Notes under the pieces: model-generated | The model's input: only the letters and a program-made list of their open reading frames with translations | Told to the model about the DNA's origin: nothing | Database searches by the model: none | Assembly (NCBI RefSeq): GCF_037392515.1 | Contig: NC_090292.1 | Coordinates: 41,412,247 to 41,476,246, forward strand | From: Haliotis asinina | Taxonomy: Eukaryota; Mollusca; Gastropoda; Lepetellida; Haliotidae | Direction: 5' to 3' | DNA: 64,000 nt | Shown: in pieces, positions 23,501-33,400 of the stretch | Layout of the letters: each line of letters opens with the position of its first letter | How positions within the stretch are numbered: the first letter of the stretch is position 1 | Program-made: the position numbers and the translations under genes

Positions 23501-24418
23501 TGGGCCGCCAGGTGGAGCTGACCTCAGGATGCATTATCGGGGGTCTGTGTCACGTGACCAGTAATGAAAAACTCTCAGAGAACACCGTCATCCATGGGTC
23601 AAATTGTGAAAGGCGGACACAGCGGGAACGGCCACCGGTCAGTGAAGTAGCCTTGTAGACACAGTAGTTAGTTTGGTAGGAAGGAAACAGGTACTAGTGG
23701 TACATGGGTACCCGGTAGTTAGGTATGAAGGATACCTGAGGAAACAAGTATTAGTGGTACATGGGTACCCGATACTTAGGTAGGAAGGATACTTGAGGAA
23801 ACAGGTACTAGTGGTACATGGGTACCCAGTAGTTAGGTATGAAGGATACCTGAGGAAACAGGTACTAGTGGTACATGGGTATCTGGTAGCTAATTATGAA
23901 GGTACTAGATACAATTGGCACATTGATACATGTCCAACCCACATGTGACTCTTGGATACGCTGGATTCCAGATCAGGCAACGAAAACATCTCCAGTGATG
24001 ACACAACCACTCATGAGATACAATGATGGACAGATACTACCATCTATCATCTTCCTTACAATATAGTTTAAGTCTGAGGAGAACAAACAATATTTGGTAC
24101 CATGACTGTTGTTTTGTACTCTTGCCTTGACCTGGTTTCAATTCCCCACATGGGGACGATGTGTGTGGGCCATTTCTGGTGACCCCTGCCATGATATTGT
24201 ACGAATATTGATAAAAGCAGCGTAAACCATATTCACTCACTATTTGTAGTCTCTATCTGTAGTCAAGCCCTTTAATCAGCTTTCCCTGGTTTAACCAGAT
24301 GAAATAAACACTTGCATTATTTTAGGCCCAGACACTACAGATTGACTTCCTCGCTAAAATCCTACCAAACTATCACTACCTGAAGAAACCAGCCAAGATG
24401 GGCACACCCCAACGCTGA
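14513..24418 (+). CDS. DCTN6: Dynactin subunit 6 (p27), complete
   Basis: DCTN6 sits with p25 (DCTN5), p62 and Arp11 in the pointed-end complex of dynactin, the dynein cofactor that helps select cargo such as endosomal membranes. Seven coding exons (14513-14532, 18642-18706, 19545-19650, 22075-22145, 23238-23285, 23495-23637, 24326-24418) join in phase to 181 aa; human DCTN6 is about 190. The sequence shows the left-handed beta-helix style of the family: [64 protein letters not shown] and [12 protein letters not shown], and the tail [10 protein letters not shown]. All exon borders are GT..AG. The long first intron (4.1 kb) and later introns are full of SINEs. The family assignment is very secure. 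Confidence 0.96.
14785..14871. repeat. Degenerate tandem with TTAGGG motifs
   Basis: Two copies of a CCCTTTACGATCCTTA-like segment are followed by GGTTAGGG-type words, ending GGGTTAGGGTTAGGGG. Confidence 0.65.
15385..15606 (+). repeat. SINE family A
   Basis: Sense copy from GATTAGAACTGATCTTC to the tail TGTAAAACTCGCTCACTCAC; moderately diverged. Confidence 0.85.
16010..16330 (+). repeat. tRNA-headed SINE (family B) interrupted by a MITE
   Basis: The head (CAGTAGGGTAGT) lies before 16025 and the rest (TAGTCTAGTTGTCAG onward) after 16200, with MITE C between. TAGT occurs on both sides and looks like the target duplication. Confidence 0.75.
16025..16200. mobile_element. MITE C, 176 bp with 16-bp inverted ends
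   Basis: The ends CCAGGGATTGGGAAAG and CTTTCCCAATCCCTGG are perfect inverted repeats, and the homology continues inward imperfectly (ATGGGCCATTTT). It has no coding capacity. Confidence 0.85.
16385..16910. repeat. Dispersed repeat E, copy 1 (interrupted)
   Basis: It shares CATCCCAAACTATGTTCCAC, then CAATGCTATGACATCA, then TTCAGAGATGTACATTTTTC and CTACTGATATCAAATATATC with 52200-52510; the last part of 63735-64000 is a third copy. Confidence 0.75.
16952..17064. mobile_element. Foldback/MITE, 113 bp
   Basis: 21-bp perfect inverted ends (16952-16972 and 17044-17064; GAAGAATGAGGACTATGATTT, written here only as its key words GAATGAGGAC/GTCCTCATTC) flank a core with CAACGTTTCGACATAGATAC. Confidence 0.8.
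17208..17386. repeat. Dispersed repeat D, copy 2
   Basis: Partner of 5154-5330, high similarity over about 175 bp. Confidence 0.85.
17490..17695 (+). repeat. SINE family A, diverged
   Basis: Sense order GTCGTAAGAGACGACTGACG, GACTTGGTTGATGCA, TCACTGGATTGTC; the tail is eroded. Confidence 0.8.
18642..18706 (+). CDS. DCTN6: DCTN6 exon 2
   Basis: TTCCAG acceptor, GTAGGT donor. Encodes [19 protein letters not shown] followed by TI, the first hexapeptide-repeat turns of the beta helix. Confidence 0.95.
19545..19650 (+). CDS. DCTN6: DCTN6 exon 3
   Basis: TTGCAG acceptor, GTGAGT donor. Encodes [16 protein letters not shown], then [18 protein letters not shown], the best conserved part of the family. 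Confidence 0.97.
19690..19790 (-). repeat. tRNA-headed SINE (family B), decayed
   Basis: Antisense remnants (TATATCACAGTGGGGGCACC and ATTCAAGCCAGGATCTT) lie 40 bp after DCTN6 exon 3. Confidence 0.6.
20641..20872 (+). repeat. SINE family A
   Basis: Well-preserved sense copy from ATAAAAGGCGACTATGCTTG to GTAAAACTAAACTCACTCAT; the first ~45 bp of the head are missing. Confidence 0.9.
20985..21182 (+). repeat. SINE family A, (AACC)n tail
   Basis: Sense copy with an internal deletion; the tail reads GCATTAAACAACCAACCAACC instead of CTCA repeats. Confidence 0.85.
21354..21440 (+). repeat. tRNA-headed SINE (family B), 5' part
   Basis: A-box-like TGGCACAGTGG and B-box-like GGTTCAATTCC are intact; the 3' half is lost. 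Confidence 0.8.
22028..22070. repeat. (TTGATG)n microsatellite at a splice acceptor
   Basis: TGTTGTTGATGTTG-type repeats run to within 5 bp of the DCTN6 exon 4 border. Confidence 0.9.
22075..22145 (+). CDS. DCTN6: DCTN6 exon 4
   Basis: TTGCAG acceptor, GTATCC donor. Encodes [19 protein letters not shown] and EVSA. The residues before MIIG are a variable acidic loop in the family. The acceptor is preceded by a TTGATG microsatellite rather than a usual pyrimidine tract. Confidence 0.95.
22283..22512 (+). repeat. SINE family A
   Basis: Sense copy from GATCTGGGTTAGAATTGTCC to TTCATTAAACAAAAAAACAA. Confidence 0.85.
22600..22832 (+). repeat. SINE family A, near full length
   Basis: Starts GACCCGGGAAGGTCCGGG and ends GTAAAACTAAAACTCACTCA; about 35 bp are deleted in the middle. 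Confidence 0.9.
22834..22980. repeat. 140-bp duplicated segment, copy 1
   Basis: Nearly identical to 23985-24120 (shared ACATCTCCAGTGATGACACA through TATTTGGTACCATGA). It lies in intron 4; the partner is in intron 6. Confidence 0.9.
23238..23285 (+). CDS. DCTN6: DCTN6 exon 5
   Basis: A 48-nt exon with CGAAG acceptor and GTAAGC donor. Encodes [15 protein letters not shown]. Joined to exon 4 it keeps the same length as the vertebrate protein between FEV and MK[MI]GD, which decides the acceptor. Confidence 0.9.
23495..23637 (+). CDS. DCTN6: DCTN6 exon 6
   Basis: TTGCAG acceptor, GTCAGT donor. Encodes [20 protein letters not shown], then [20 protein letters not shown] and TQRERPP, the last helix coils and the capping segment. 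Confidence 0.97.
23671..23920. repeat. 57-bp minisatellite, ~4 copies
   Basis: GTAYTAGTGGTACATGGGTA recurs at 23691, 23748, 23805 and 23862, an exact 57-bp period. It starts about 35 bp after DCTN6 exon 6. Confidence 0.92.
23985..24120. repeat. 140-bp duplicated segment, copy 2
   Basis: Partner of 22834-22980 in direct orientation, 1.15 kb downstream. Confidence 0.9.
24120..24242 (+). repeat. tRNA-headed SINE (family B), 3' part
   Basis: From the B box (GGTTTCAATTCC) through CATTTCTGGTGACCCCTGCC to a CATATTCACTCAC tail. Confidence 0.85.
24326..24418 (+). CDS. DCTN6: DCTN6 exon 7 and stop
   Basis: TTTTAG acceptor. Encodes [19 protein letters not shown], then [11 protein letters not shown] and TGA, the conserved C-terminal helix of DCTN6. 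Confidence 0.96.
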   Translation, partial: AQTLQIDFLAKILPNYHYLKKPAKMGTPQR

Positions 24419-24462
24419 GGTGAACACGACTAGTGAGGTGAGCATGTAACACTCCAGGACAC

Positions 24463-24650
24463 GTGTAGATCCGGATTAGAACTGATTCTCACCAACCCAT
24501 GCTTTTCATGAAAGGCAGTGTTAGGATCATTTGGTCAGGCTCGCTGACTAGGTTGACATGAGTCATTTTGTAGATCGATGCCCATGTTGTTGATCACTGG
24601 ATTGTCTGTTCCAGATTACAGACAGCAGCCATATAGCTGGAATATTGCTG
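24463..24650 (+). repeat. SINE family A
   Basis: Sense copy from GATCCGGATTAGAACTGATT to GGAATATTGCTGAGTG, tail missing. Confidence 0.85.
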
Positions 24651-25262
24651 AGTGTCTCTAGTATCGGATGCTCATCCTTCTGTCACCCCCGTCTCAAAAA
24701 CACCGTAAAATTCTGTAACCAGTACTCTAACAGTGCTTGTCTCCCTTTGCTTATCCTGCTCGAATTGTTAAAGTTCCTGCAACAGAGATGCCAACCACTC
24801 CGATTTTGGAGGAGTTACTCCGATTTTCAAACACACAGTCTACACTCCTATTTAGAAAAACTCTGATTTTTAGAAAATACAAGTATGTTTTGTAAATTTA
24901 GAATGTTTGAAAGAATTTTAGTAAATAACCGTTTGAATATGTTCATTTCAGTTAAGTATTATCTGGTTAAGTTTGCCCAGAAATTGCATATTTCCAGCAG
25001 ACTAAATGTATTTTTGTAGGGGAGGTCCACCAAACACCCACAGTCAAAAGAGTCCCAATCCCCCTCTCACACTCACTCACAACTCGCACCCTCAGGGCTA
25101 GAGAATTGCTTTGAGCAAGGAGTGACTCCGTTTTCATTTGATTCAGGGTTGGCATCTCTGTTGCAATATATGCTGTCATTCATGAGTTTAGGCTTCTACA
25201 TGGTGACATCTGGCCAGTCAGATCCCCAGATTTTCATCCCGGACTGATGGTATCTCAGAAAT

Positions 25263-25360
25263 TAAAGGGGGCTGTGGGGTAGCCTAATTTTCAATGCATC
25301 TGCTCGTCACACTGAAGACACAGGTTTGATTCCCACATTGTGTGAAGCCAGTTTCTGGTG
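25263..25360 (+). repeat. tRNA-headed SINE (family B), 5' part
   Basis: GTGGGGTAGCCTAAT head and B-box-like GGTTTGATTCCC, followed by (ATCA)n at 25366-25390. Confidence 0.8.
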
Positions 25361-26222
25361 TGCACTGATCAATCAATCAATCAATCAGTCAAATGACATA
25401 ATGAGGTGAAAGTCATTATATATCACCAAAACAGGTAGAAGTTCAAATCATATGAAAACAGCTGAATTGTGCTCAGATTTTTCCAGGTGCATATTACCAG
25501 GATTATGGATAAGTCATACTAACTATTTGCATATTCTATCTGATTTCAGGTTTCCTGGCGCTATTCCAAGATGCGTGACAAGCACTGTGAATCTCAGACA
25601 CTTGTCAATATCATTATTTATTGCCTGTTGTTCATGTCACATGTATAAAGTGCAATATGTCCGCCATATGTCCTGCATCTGTTGCAAGCCAACTATTGAA
25701 AATTTTTAGTTTTAATTTACCAGCAAAACTTGTGTTTGTTTTTTTGCTTTTTTTTTCTTTGGTGTGTCTGCTTGTCAAAAGAAAGGGAAATATTGTGGGT
25801 ATGTGGATGGTATGGTTGGGACATCCCTTTCAAACCATACTGGACATTTACAGATTCAAATATACTGAACAGCATAAGTTAAGCAAGTTTTATAAAAATG
25901 AAATCTCTTTAAAGTCAGCGTACAGGTTTACATCCTCTATTCAGAAACTTGACAAAAAGCCAGAATTGGGTTTCTTTTGCTGTTCAGTACATATTTGGGG
26001 CGTGGTTTACAAAATGTTAAGGAATTATAAGGTAAAACTCATCAGGTGATCACAAGTCATAAGACAGATGCCTCCATTTCCATAAATACTGACTTTTCAA
26101 TTCCAAAGGATTGATAGAGTTGGTACCACAGCTGTTTCATCAAGGATTTCTCTTTCCATGTTTGACTTGTTACCAAGTCAATTGAAATGTCCAAGGGATT
26201 AGTAATACCTGTTTCATTAAAC

Positions 26223-26228
26223 AATAAA
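26223..26228 (+). terminator. DCTN6: Candidate DCTN6 poly(A) signal
   Basis: AATAAA 1.8 kb after the stop codon. Its use is unproven. Confidence 0.3.
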
Positions 26229-26292
26229 ACATCAAAATGCTTTTGTTGTGTTTGGAGTCAAGTTAATTTAGAATGAACTTCTACAGTAAATC

Positions 26293-26415
26293 AGGGTGGT
26301 GGGGTAGCTTTGTTTGATTTCCCTCATGGGTATATGTGAAGCCTTTTTCTGGACTCCACCACTGTGATATTACTGGAACTCTGCTGGAAGTAACTCACTC
26401 ACTCACTCACTCACA
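26293..26415 (+). repeat. tRNA-headed SINE (family B), internal deletion
   Basis: GGTGGTGGGGTAGC head, then the core ACTGTGATATTACTGGAA, then (ACTC)n tail. Confidence 0.8.
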
Positions 26416-26545
26416 TGGTGTTGAAAACATAAACACAGACACGCCTGTGATCCAGACTGGGGTTGCGCACTCAAATGGAATATGGCAGTGTTACTCACTA
26501 GCTCACTCATACAGAAGGTAAACAATAACAATATGATAAATAATC

Positions 26546-26551
26546 TTTATT
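26546..26551 (-). terminator. Candidate peptidase poly(A) signal
   Basis: AATAAA on the minus strand at the left end of an almost SINE-free 3.8-kb stretch that follows the peptidase stop codon. Inferred. Confidence 0.35.
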
Positions 26552-29500
26552 ACTGAATATTTATATTGCTATGGTACATGTTGGAAGACTCTGACTCTGG
26601 AGGCACTGCGGCGATGGCCTTGACAACCTATATACATATTTACAACAAACAATAGTTTACATATTCAGCATCAGGGCAAGGGTATCAGCCAGTGAAGCCC
26701 TGAACATGAATAATGCTGACATTACCTCATCATACAATCAAAGAACCAGTTTAGCATAATAAATCCAAATAAGGGCAAAACTGCAAATGCCAGCAGCCCC
26801 AAACATGGACAAAAATTGCTGTCAGAAATAATCAATCATCCATCACCTGGGCTTCAGAATAAACATGTTTAGTCCCAACCTAGCATACATAACGGGATTC
26901 TCCATACTTTCAGATTCCTGGTGTACTTTTGATTCTGTGAGGATGACCATGATCTACATGAGCTAGTATTGGCAAGTGATGGACAGGTACGAAAAGAAAC
27001 CAACCCCAAACCGGAATTCATACCCTGTAATCAAACTACTCGTACCCCTAACAAGCAAACGTTTACAAGCTCAACCAAGAATGTAGTCAAGTACACTCTG
27101 TGATAATATTTTTACAGTGGATGTAGCTAAGGCACTTCTGGTCATTTCAACAAAAATAAATAATTCTATTAATGATGACGAAAATTATTTACATCAACAT
27201 TGTCTCCAATATACACAAAAACAAACAACCTTTCCCTATTATATCCACAACAGAAAAAAAATGAATGTAATGTATCCTTAAAATGTAAACTAAAACTTGC
27301 ATCAGTAAAACATCTTGTGAGAAAAACATTAAATATCACAACCCGTAATATTAGAGTAATTCTATTCAAACACTCCTCACAGATGGCTATTTCTACAAAT
27401 ATTTGTTTGACAATATCAGTTTTTCTATCACAAGCGTTCAGAACAATACTTCTTTGACAACATTTATTGGACTGTTTCAAGGCAGATAATTGTCTTACAA
27501 ATGCTGCAAAGGTTTTAATGAATTCCAGATTAACAAAACAGCCAGTATCAACACCTTGTTTTTTTCCCCAAAATTCTCTTATGAAAACTAAATCAGATTT
27601 TGAAGGAAGCACAAATATAAGGTTGTGGCCTAGTTTGTACACATACACGTACGTATAAGCTTATGTCCAAGCAATAGAAAAGAACATTAAGAACTTTGTA
27701 ACATTGTACAATAAACAATGCTGTCTTAAAATTATCGTATAACGGACACCGATATTTTTTCAAGAATAAGGAAATACAGCTTTCAAATAGTGAAAGACTT
27801 TTTTAAAAGACTGACTTCCACAACCTTAAGACCATAACAATGAGTCCCAACAGTAAGATGACATTGTACAAAGGAACCTGATTGGTTTCCAGGTTTGAGA
27901 AATGACAAGCAGAATATATGTAATAAATGAAGGTCCCATAATTCAATACACTCCTCCCAGCATGCTACTGGCAAATAAGGGTAAGTTGAGTGCCGACCTC
28001 AGGGCCTGTAAGAGTGTCGCCCAGTGGTTTTTGCCATTATGAGCAAAGGTACCTCAGGATGTGGGTGATCAAGTGCAGTTGCGAAAATGACCATGTAATA
28101 GTCTTTTGAGCAAGGCCCGTGCAGCTACATGCTGAATCAACTTCATCGTCATGCACTGCATGTGCACTAGCCTACATATGCTGTCCCCTTCATGAACCAA
28201 ATGGGTTTGCTCACTGCCGTACACCGCCTACCTCTCATAAACGCTTTCTCTTCGCCGGTCCAACTTATCCTTGCTTGCCAGTAGATAATCAGGAAGTAGT
28301 AATTGCTCAGTAAATCAAAAGCTCGTAGGACTACCATGGTTATGCTTTATAAACTCTAGGGGATTGCATTATCTGGTTTCAAGTGAGTGATCAACACATG
28401 TAACTGTAAAAGAGTGGATAAATAGGCATTGGTTTTGTTGACTCAGTCACTTTGTGTTATCAACCTTGTTTTAATTTCTTGCACAATTATGAATGATCAA
28501 AGGCATTATTGAGAGAAAGATATTGATGAGTGTATATGGCAGCCATGTTGGAAAAAGATCGTTACTGTCTAATCCAGTACCCTGTCTAAATCAGCATTTT
28601 CATTGGTCCAGTGGGGTGTTGGTCCTGACAGGTTTCACTGTTCGCTTTTTTTATATATTTTCTTTTTTTATAAAATCTGTTTGCCTGTAAAATGACAATT
28701 TAGTAACAGTAGAAATATTATAAATTTTAACATGAAAAGAATTTTCTGGTATGAACTGTTAAACTTTGAGTGTACATGAAACAATTAACATGGTGAAATG
28801 CTTCTGTTGTAATGGCTTGATGTAAAAATGTTGAAATATTATTATTATTTTTGGGTCTAAATGATAACCAACATGACAGCCAATATAATATTTCCCTGTA
28901 CATGCTTAAGAAGAAGTGACACAGACACATTGCAACCACGTGGGGAATCAAACTCGGACCATAAACGGCACAAGTGTACACTTCACATACTGTGCCACCT
29001 CATTCCAAAAAGATTCAGATATAACAGCACTAATGATGAGAACTTATATAAAAGAGACATAAAAAATTATTATTCACAGCAATAAAAACAGATATGTTCT
29101 ACCCAACATTTCTGCTGAAATTGAACTAGGGCCAGTTGGCAAGGAGAACCTCTCTCTTTCATGAGGCACAATGGCAGACCCACCCAAACAAAAATATTAC
29201 TGGACTATTTATAATCCATTAAAAATAACTAACTAAAACCATTTTTGAGGATTAAGAAATTAAAAGTGTCAAAATAAGAGCATAAAAGATCTACACTCTT
29301 CTTGGGAAGAATGTTAAGTGAAAATAATTTCATTTTAAGTGTTTCATTGAAATTATTTTCAAAGTGAGACAGGATGGTATAAATGTTTGACATTGCATTT
29401 TGAAAAATATTTTGTTTTGGAAAAGTCAAATTGCAAACAATGTTAACACATTGGATTCAGATCTAATTTTTTGAAATTTCACAACAAATGATAATTACCC

Positions 29501-29967
29501 TTCCCTAAACAACATGTAATCAATATAATTACATAGGTTACATTAATACAAGCAAACGGCTTCACTGCAGTTAATTATTGTCATTATACAATGGAGTTCT
29601 TTGGTCAAAATCTCTAAAGTGTCCTTCTTGTTAGAGCTAACTTGTTTGAGAGGCATTTAGAACTTGGAGCACAGTGGAGAATAACAATATATGGATGAAG
29701 AACTTTTATATTACAAATGTAAAAGTGACATTTCAGTGTAGGTTCAAAGAAGTGATGTTTGATGCTGTGTTAGAACCTACACAGAAACATCACTCTCACA
29801 GCAATGAAGAAGTTGTTCATCTACATATTGTTACCCATCCTTTGTTTGATCTAAGTCATAAATAACTACAACTACTTATCAAGAGGACTTTGGATAATTG
29901 TGACTTACAAAAACCTATGAAGGATGTGATCTGAGGATAATCAGATTTTTCTTTTCTGAGACTCCAG

Positions 29968-30112
29968 GGCCCCATTTCCCACGACTCTCGTAAGCTTAAG
30001 ATCTCATAACTTTTCTTGTAGTATTATACCTCCTATGCTGTAACATGGGGAGTAAGAAAGCTACAAGAAAAGTACGAGAACTTAGGCTCACGATATCTTT
30101 GTGAAACGGGGC
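29968..30112. mobile_element. MITE-like imperfect inverted repeat
   Basis: GGCCCCATTTCCCACGA at the left is mirrored by TTTGTGAAACGGGGCT at the right; inner arms CTCGTAAGCTTAAG and ACTTAGGCTCACG also mirror. About 145 bp, non-coding. Confidence 0.65.
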
Positions 30113-30361
30113 TGCAGATTGTTTTTTCCTAGAGCTACACAGTGAAAGTGCAGCGACATATCAGAAGGATATCTGGAGATGGAGAGATGAAGCAAACCGA
30201 CACCAGTGAAGGATGTGATATCAGGATATCTCAGACCTCTTTGGTCCGAGATCTCTTGATTTCTTCTTCATAGAGGAGCAACTTCACATCAAAAAGAGAT
30301 CCAGCGATGGAGTTTCTGTGAGTACAGAGATATGTGATCAACACCTAAAGATCCATCTTCA

Positions 30362-30461
30362 TCACCAGACTATGCACTTCTTGCTGGGGTTCATCGCAGA
30401 TCCGACAGGACAGTTGAACATGCGGGCAAAGTCATCGGAGTTGGACACAGGACCGATCACC
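30362..30461 (-). CDS. M13 peptidase exon 17 and stop
   Basis: TTCCAG acceptor. Encodes [20 protein letters not shown], then [12 protein letters not shown] and TGA; the Cys-x-x-Trp end is universal in the family. Confidence 0.97.
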
Positions 30462-33400
30462 CTGGAACCCAAGATAACAATCAGTCATACCTACCTCAGT
30501 CAAAACATAATGAAGTCATTTTACAACAATGTCATTGTGGCCGTGTTGGTTTACTAAAGAGACAAACATCATGTATACTACTGTATAGGCCAATTAGTTA
30601 AAGGTCACATGCAACCAAAAAATCAAACATAATTAAAACACATTTATCAATTATTCATGACATATAATATACATTGCTGCTTTTAAAAAGAAACAAATAA
30701 ACACAATTATAAGCATACAATCGCGATTCAAAAGTGCAATATTTTGTACTTGGGCTTACTTCCCCCGAAATGAAACCCTCGGGAGACCAAACTCAGTCAT
30801 AGCGGGTGGATATGAACTCAAGTCTAACGACGACTTCCGATTGTCTGTTTCATTTGCTGATATGCTGAGGGTTCATTGTGTGTACAGAAAGATGATCTGT
30901 TTGATGGGCATTTTAGAAGTATAGCCAGTCACAGGAAAGTAAGATTCTTTATGGATAACAACTTCTTTTTGTGTACTTGATGTGTCGTTTCAGTATGGAT
31001 TCATATACTGTTGTCAAACAAAATCATATACACGAAAAGAAGTCGGTATCCATGAAGAATGTATATAGAGATGTTGGGTTTGGAAAATACATGTTGTCTG
31101 AATTTGCGCTCGATCCAATAAAAAATCATGTCAGTAGACATGGTAAACTACTGCGTGGCTGGAATCTGTCATTCGTCCAAGTACAAAACAGGACTTGAAA
31201 ATGCCAAGAGTTTGCACCAGTTTCTGTCAGATTCAGTCATCCGAAAAAAAATGAATGTAGTTTGTTTGCAACCCACAGACATAAAAGCATGTCATGTGTA
31301 TCACACGTGCCTAATTACATAATGTGGCAGACACAGGACTCAGGTGCACGAGTCATAAATCAACTTATTTTCTTTATGTCGCATAGTCTGATAGGTGTTA
31401 AGTTCAAATTGCACGTGGTCAATGATTGAAGCTGTGTATTGCATGTTGTCTTTAGCAGACAGGCAGACAGACACGGAGCTTTCTCTGTGACAGAGACTGC
31501 TTACCACAATCAACAAGTTGTTTTACGTAACGAGTAGATCATTTACTTGTTTGTGTACACAACCAAGATTAGACTACTGCTCACGACCTCAGACGCTGGG
31601 CATGCATACTGTTTCAAGCTCCGCGAACCTATTCACTGCGCATGCGTTATGGATGCAGCGCAGCACAGCTGTTGAAACCAGTTTTCCCCCCAGCGCTGTC
31701 GGGAATTTAGTGAAACATTTGAACTCTGATTTCGCGGGCTTTTTTTTTCATCGCATTTTTTTTCAACTTTATAGATTGAATTGGCATTTTTTATGATTTG
31801 TTTCGTTAAGTGCATACCGAAAGGTACCAGAATCTACAAAGTTGTGTTTTACGTTGCATGTGACCTTTAAAGTATGCATATATTTCATTTGAGACCTCTG
31901 GCTAATGCTGTCAGTTCAATATGAATCCCTGTGCTTCAGATAGCAAACATCACTTAGAAGTTCGCCAATACATGAGTATGGGTACAGTAGTGAGGTACCC
32001 TCAGCTGTCCGTTTTGGCTGGTTCCCATATTAGCATCTGAAACTGCTCATCTGTAACATCCTTCCGACTTCACATCACTATATGATTTCAATGGCGTCAC
32101 CACTGCTGATGATACCATACAACTATATTAACTGAAGATATATCCAGTCTGTTCCTATTTGGAAAGGAAGATCAGAGTGCTCACGAAAATCATTCTTGTG
32201 TACTGTACAGCGCTATTTCCCGGCCACATACTGGTCTAGGGGAGGTAATTCTGTCTTATCTTGGATGTGAATCACATGGGCTTCACATACATGATATGGG
32301 GCATGGACTGACGGTCAACCATCTTAGAATGTAACCAATCCTGACTAAATGTCAACATGTACTCCAGTGTTGACATAGAAGGCACATGACATACTCCTGA
32401 AAATCAACCAACTGGAGTTTGCCTGCATATTGGTGTTAAAACTCCCTAGATTCCAAGCCAGACAGCCATATTGTATCCGGATACCAACCTGTCTGGTTTT
32501 CAACAATGAAAAGCAAAACGGAAAGTAGGCATCGGAATGAACTACATAGCACTAACAGCAATGCACCGAGTTTGAGTAGACTCAAAGTACACGTATTGTG
32601 ATTGGTCATTGTAACAAGGACTGTCCAATCGTAAGTAGTTTAACATAATTTTAATAATACCTTAAAGAACTGACAACTAAAGAACCTGTCTGACATTATG
32701 AAACATTTACTGTTAGGGGTAAAAATATCTACCAGAACACTGGTCAGGCTAGTTTAGAAATTTGACCATTCAAGATAAAAACAGACCGTTCCAAATGGTC
32801 TGGCAGATGGGAATTTTAAACACTGCATCAAACAGTAGTGATGTCATGAAAATAAGACAACTGCAATCTATAGATAGCGTATTCAGCTAGGGATCAATTC
32901 GGAATATACATGTTCACTTATGGGATCTTGTGGTCTACACATGAGTTTAGGAATGATTTGTAACTTGACTGTTCACTTTGAGTGATCTGATTATTGATTT
33001 TCCTACATGCATTCATGAACACTTCAGGAACAATTTCATCAAAACTGCTTAGAAGGGGGCACAAATATCACAATCCCAGCATCTAGTGTAAGTGTAGATA
33101 GCAGTCCCACTTTGCATGTAGAATGAGACAACCAGATTCAATATCTCACCACCTCTATCTTCACTACAATACTTCTATTATGTACAATAACGTATACTTT
33201 CGACATGGGTATGTTACTCTGAGATCTGTCTTCTAGATACATGTGTTGGTTGCTTAGCAACTTCGATCAATCTTTGATTATGTCAATTAATCAGACCACC
33301 ATTACGTATACCAGGTATACCCACAGGCGTTCGTGTGATTGAGAGGATTAAAGATTTTATTCTTAAAATATGAAAATTTTGAGATGACGGCCAACTTGAA

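Larger units (their letters stand above)
24419..26545. other. DCTN6 3' flank and gene-gene interval
   Basis: Holds SINE A (24463-24650), SINE B copies at 25263-25360 and 26293-26415, and AT-rich sequence. Plus-strand open frames at 25452-25709 and 25621-26049 have no family features and I do not call them genes. Confidence 0.6.
26530..30361 (-). other. Putative long 3' UTR of the M13 peptidase
   Basis: The stretch follows the stop codon without a further supported exon. Open frames such as 27648-27169 (minus, 159 aa) lack family signs. It holds a decayed SINE B (28917-29008, minus) and a MITE-like segment (29968-30112). The UTR status is an inference from position and repeat scarcity. Confidence 0.4.

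Noticed and set aside
25621..26049. 142-codon plus frame downstream of DCTN6
   Set aside because: No family resemblance and homopolymer-rich; probably chance.
27169..27648. 159-codon minus frame after the peptidase stop
   Set aside because: No domain, no splice context, AT-rich; more likely 3' UTR sequence.
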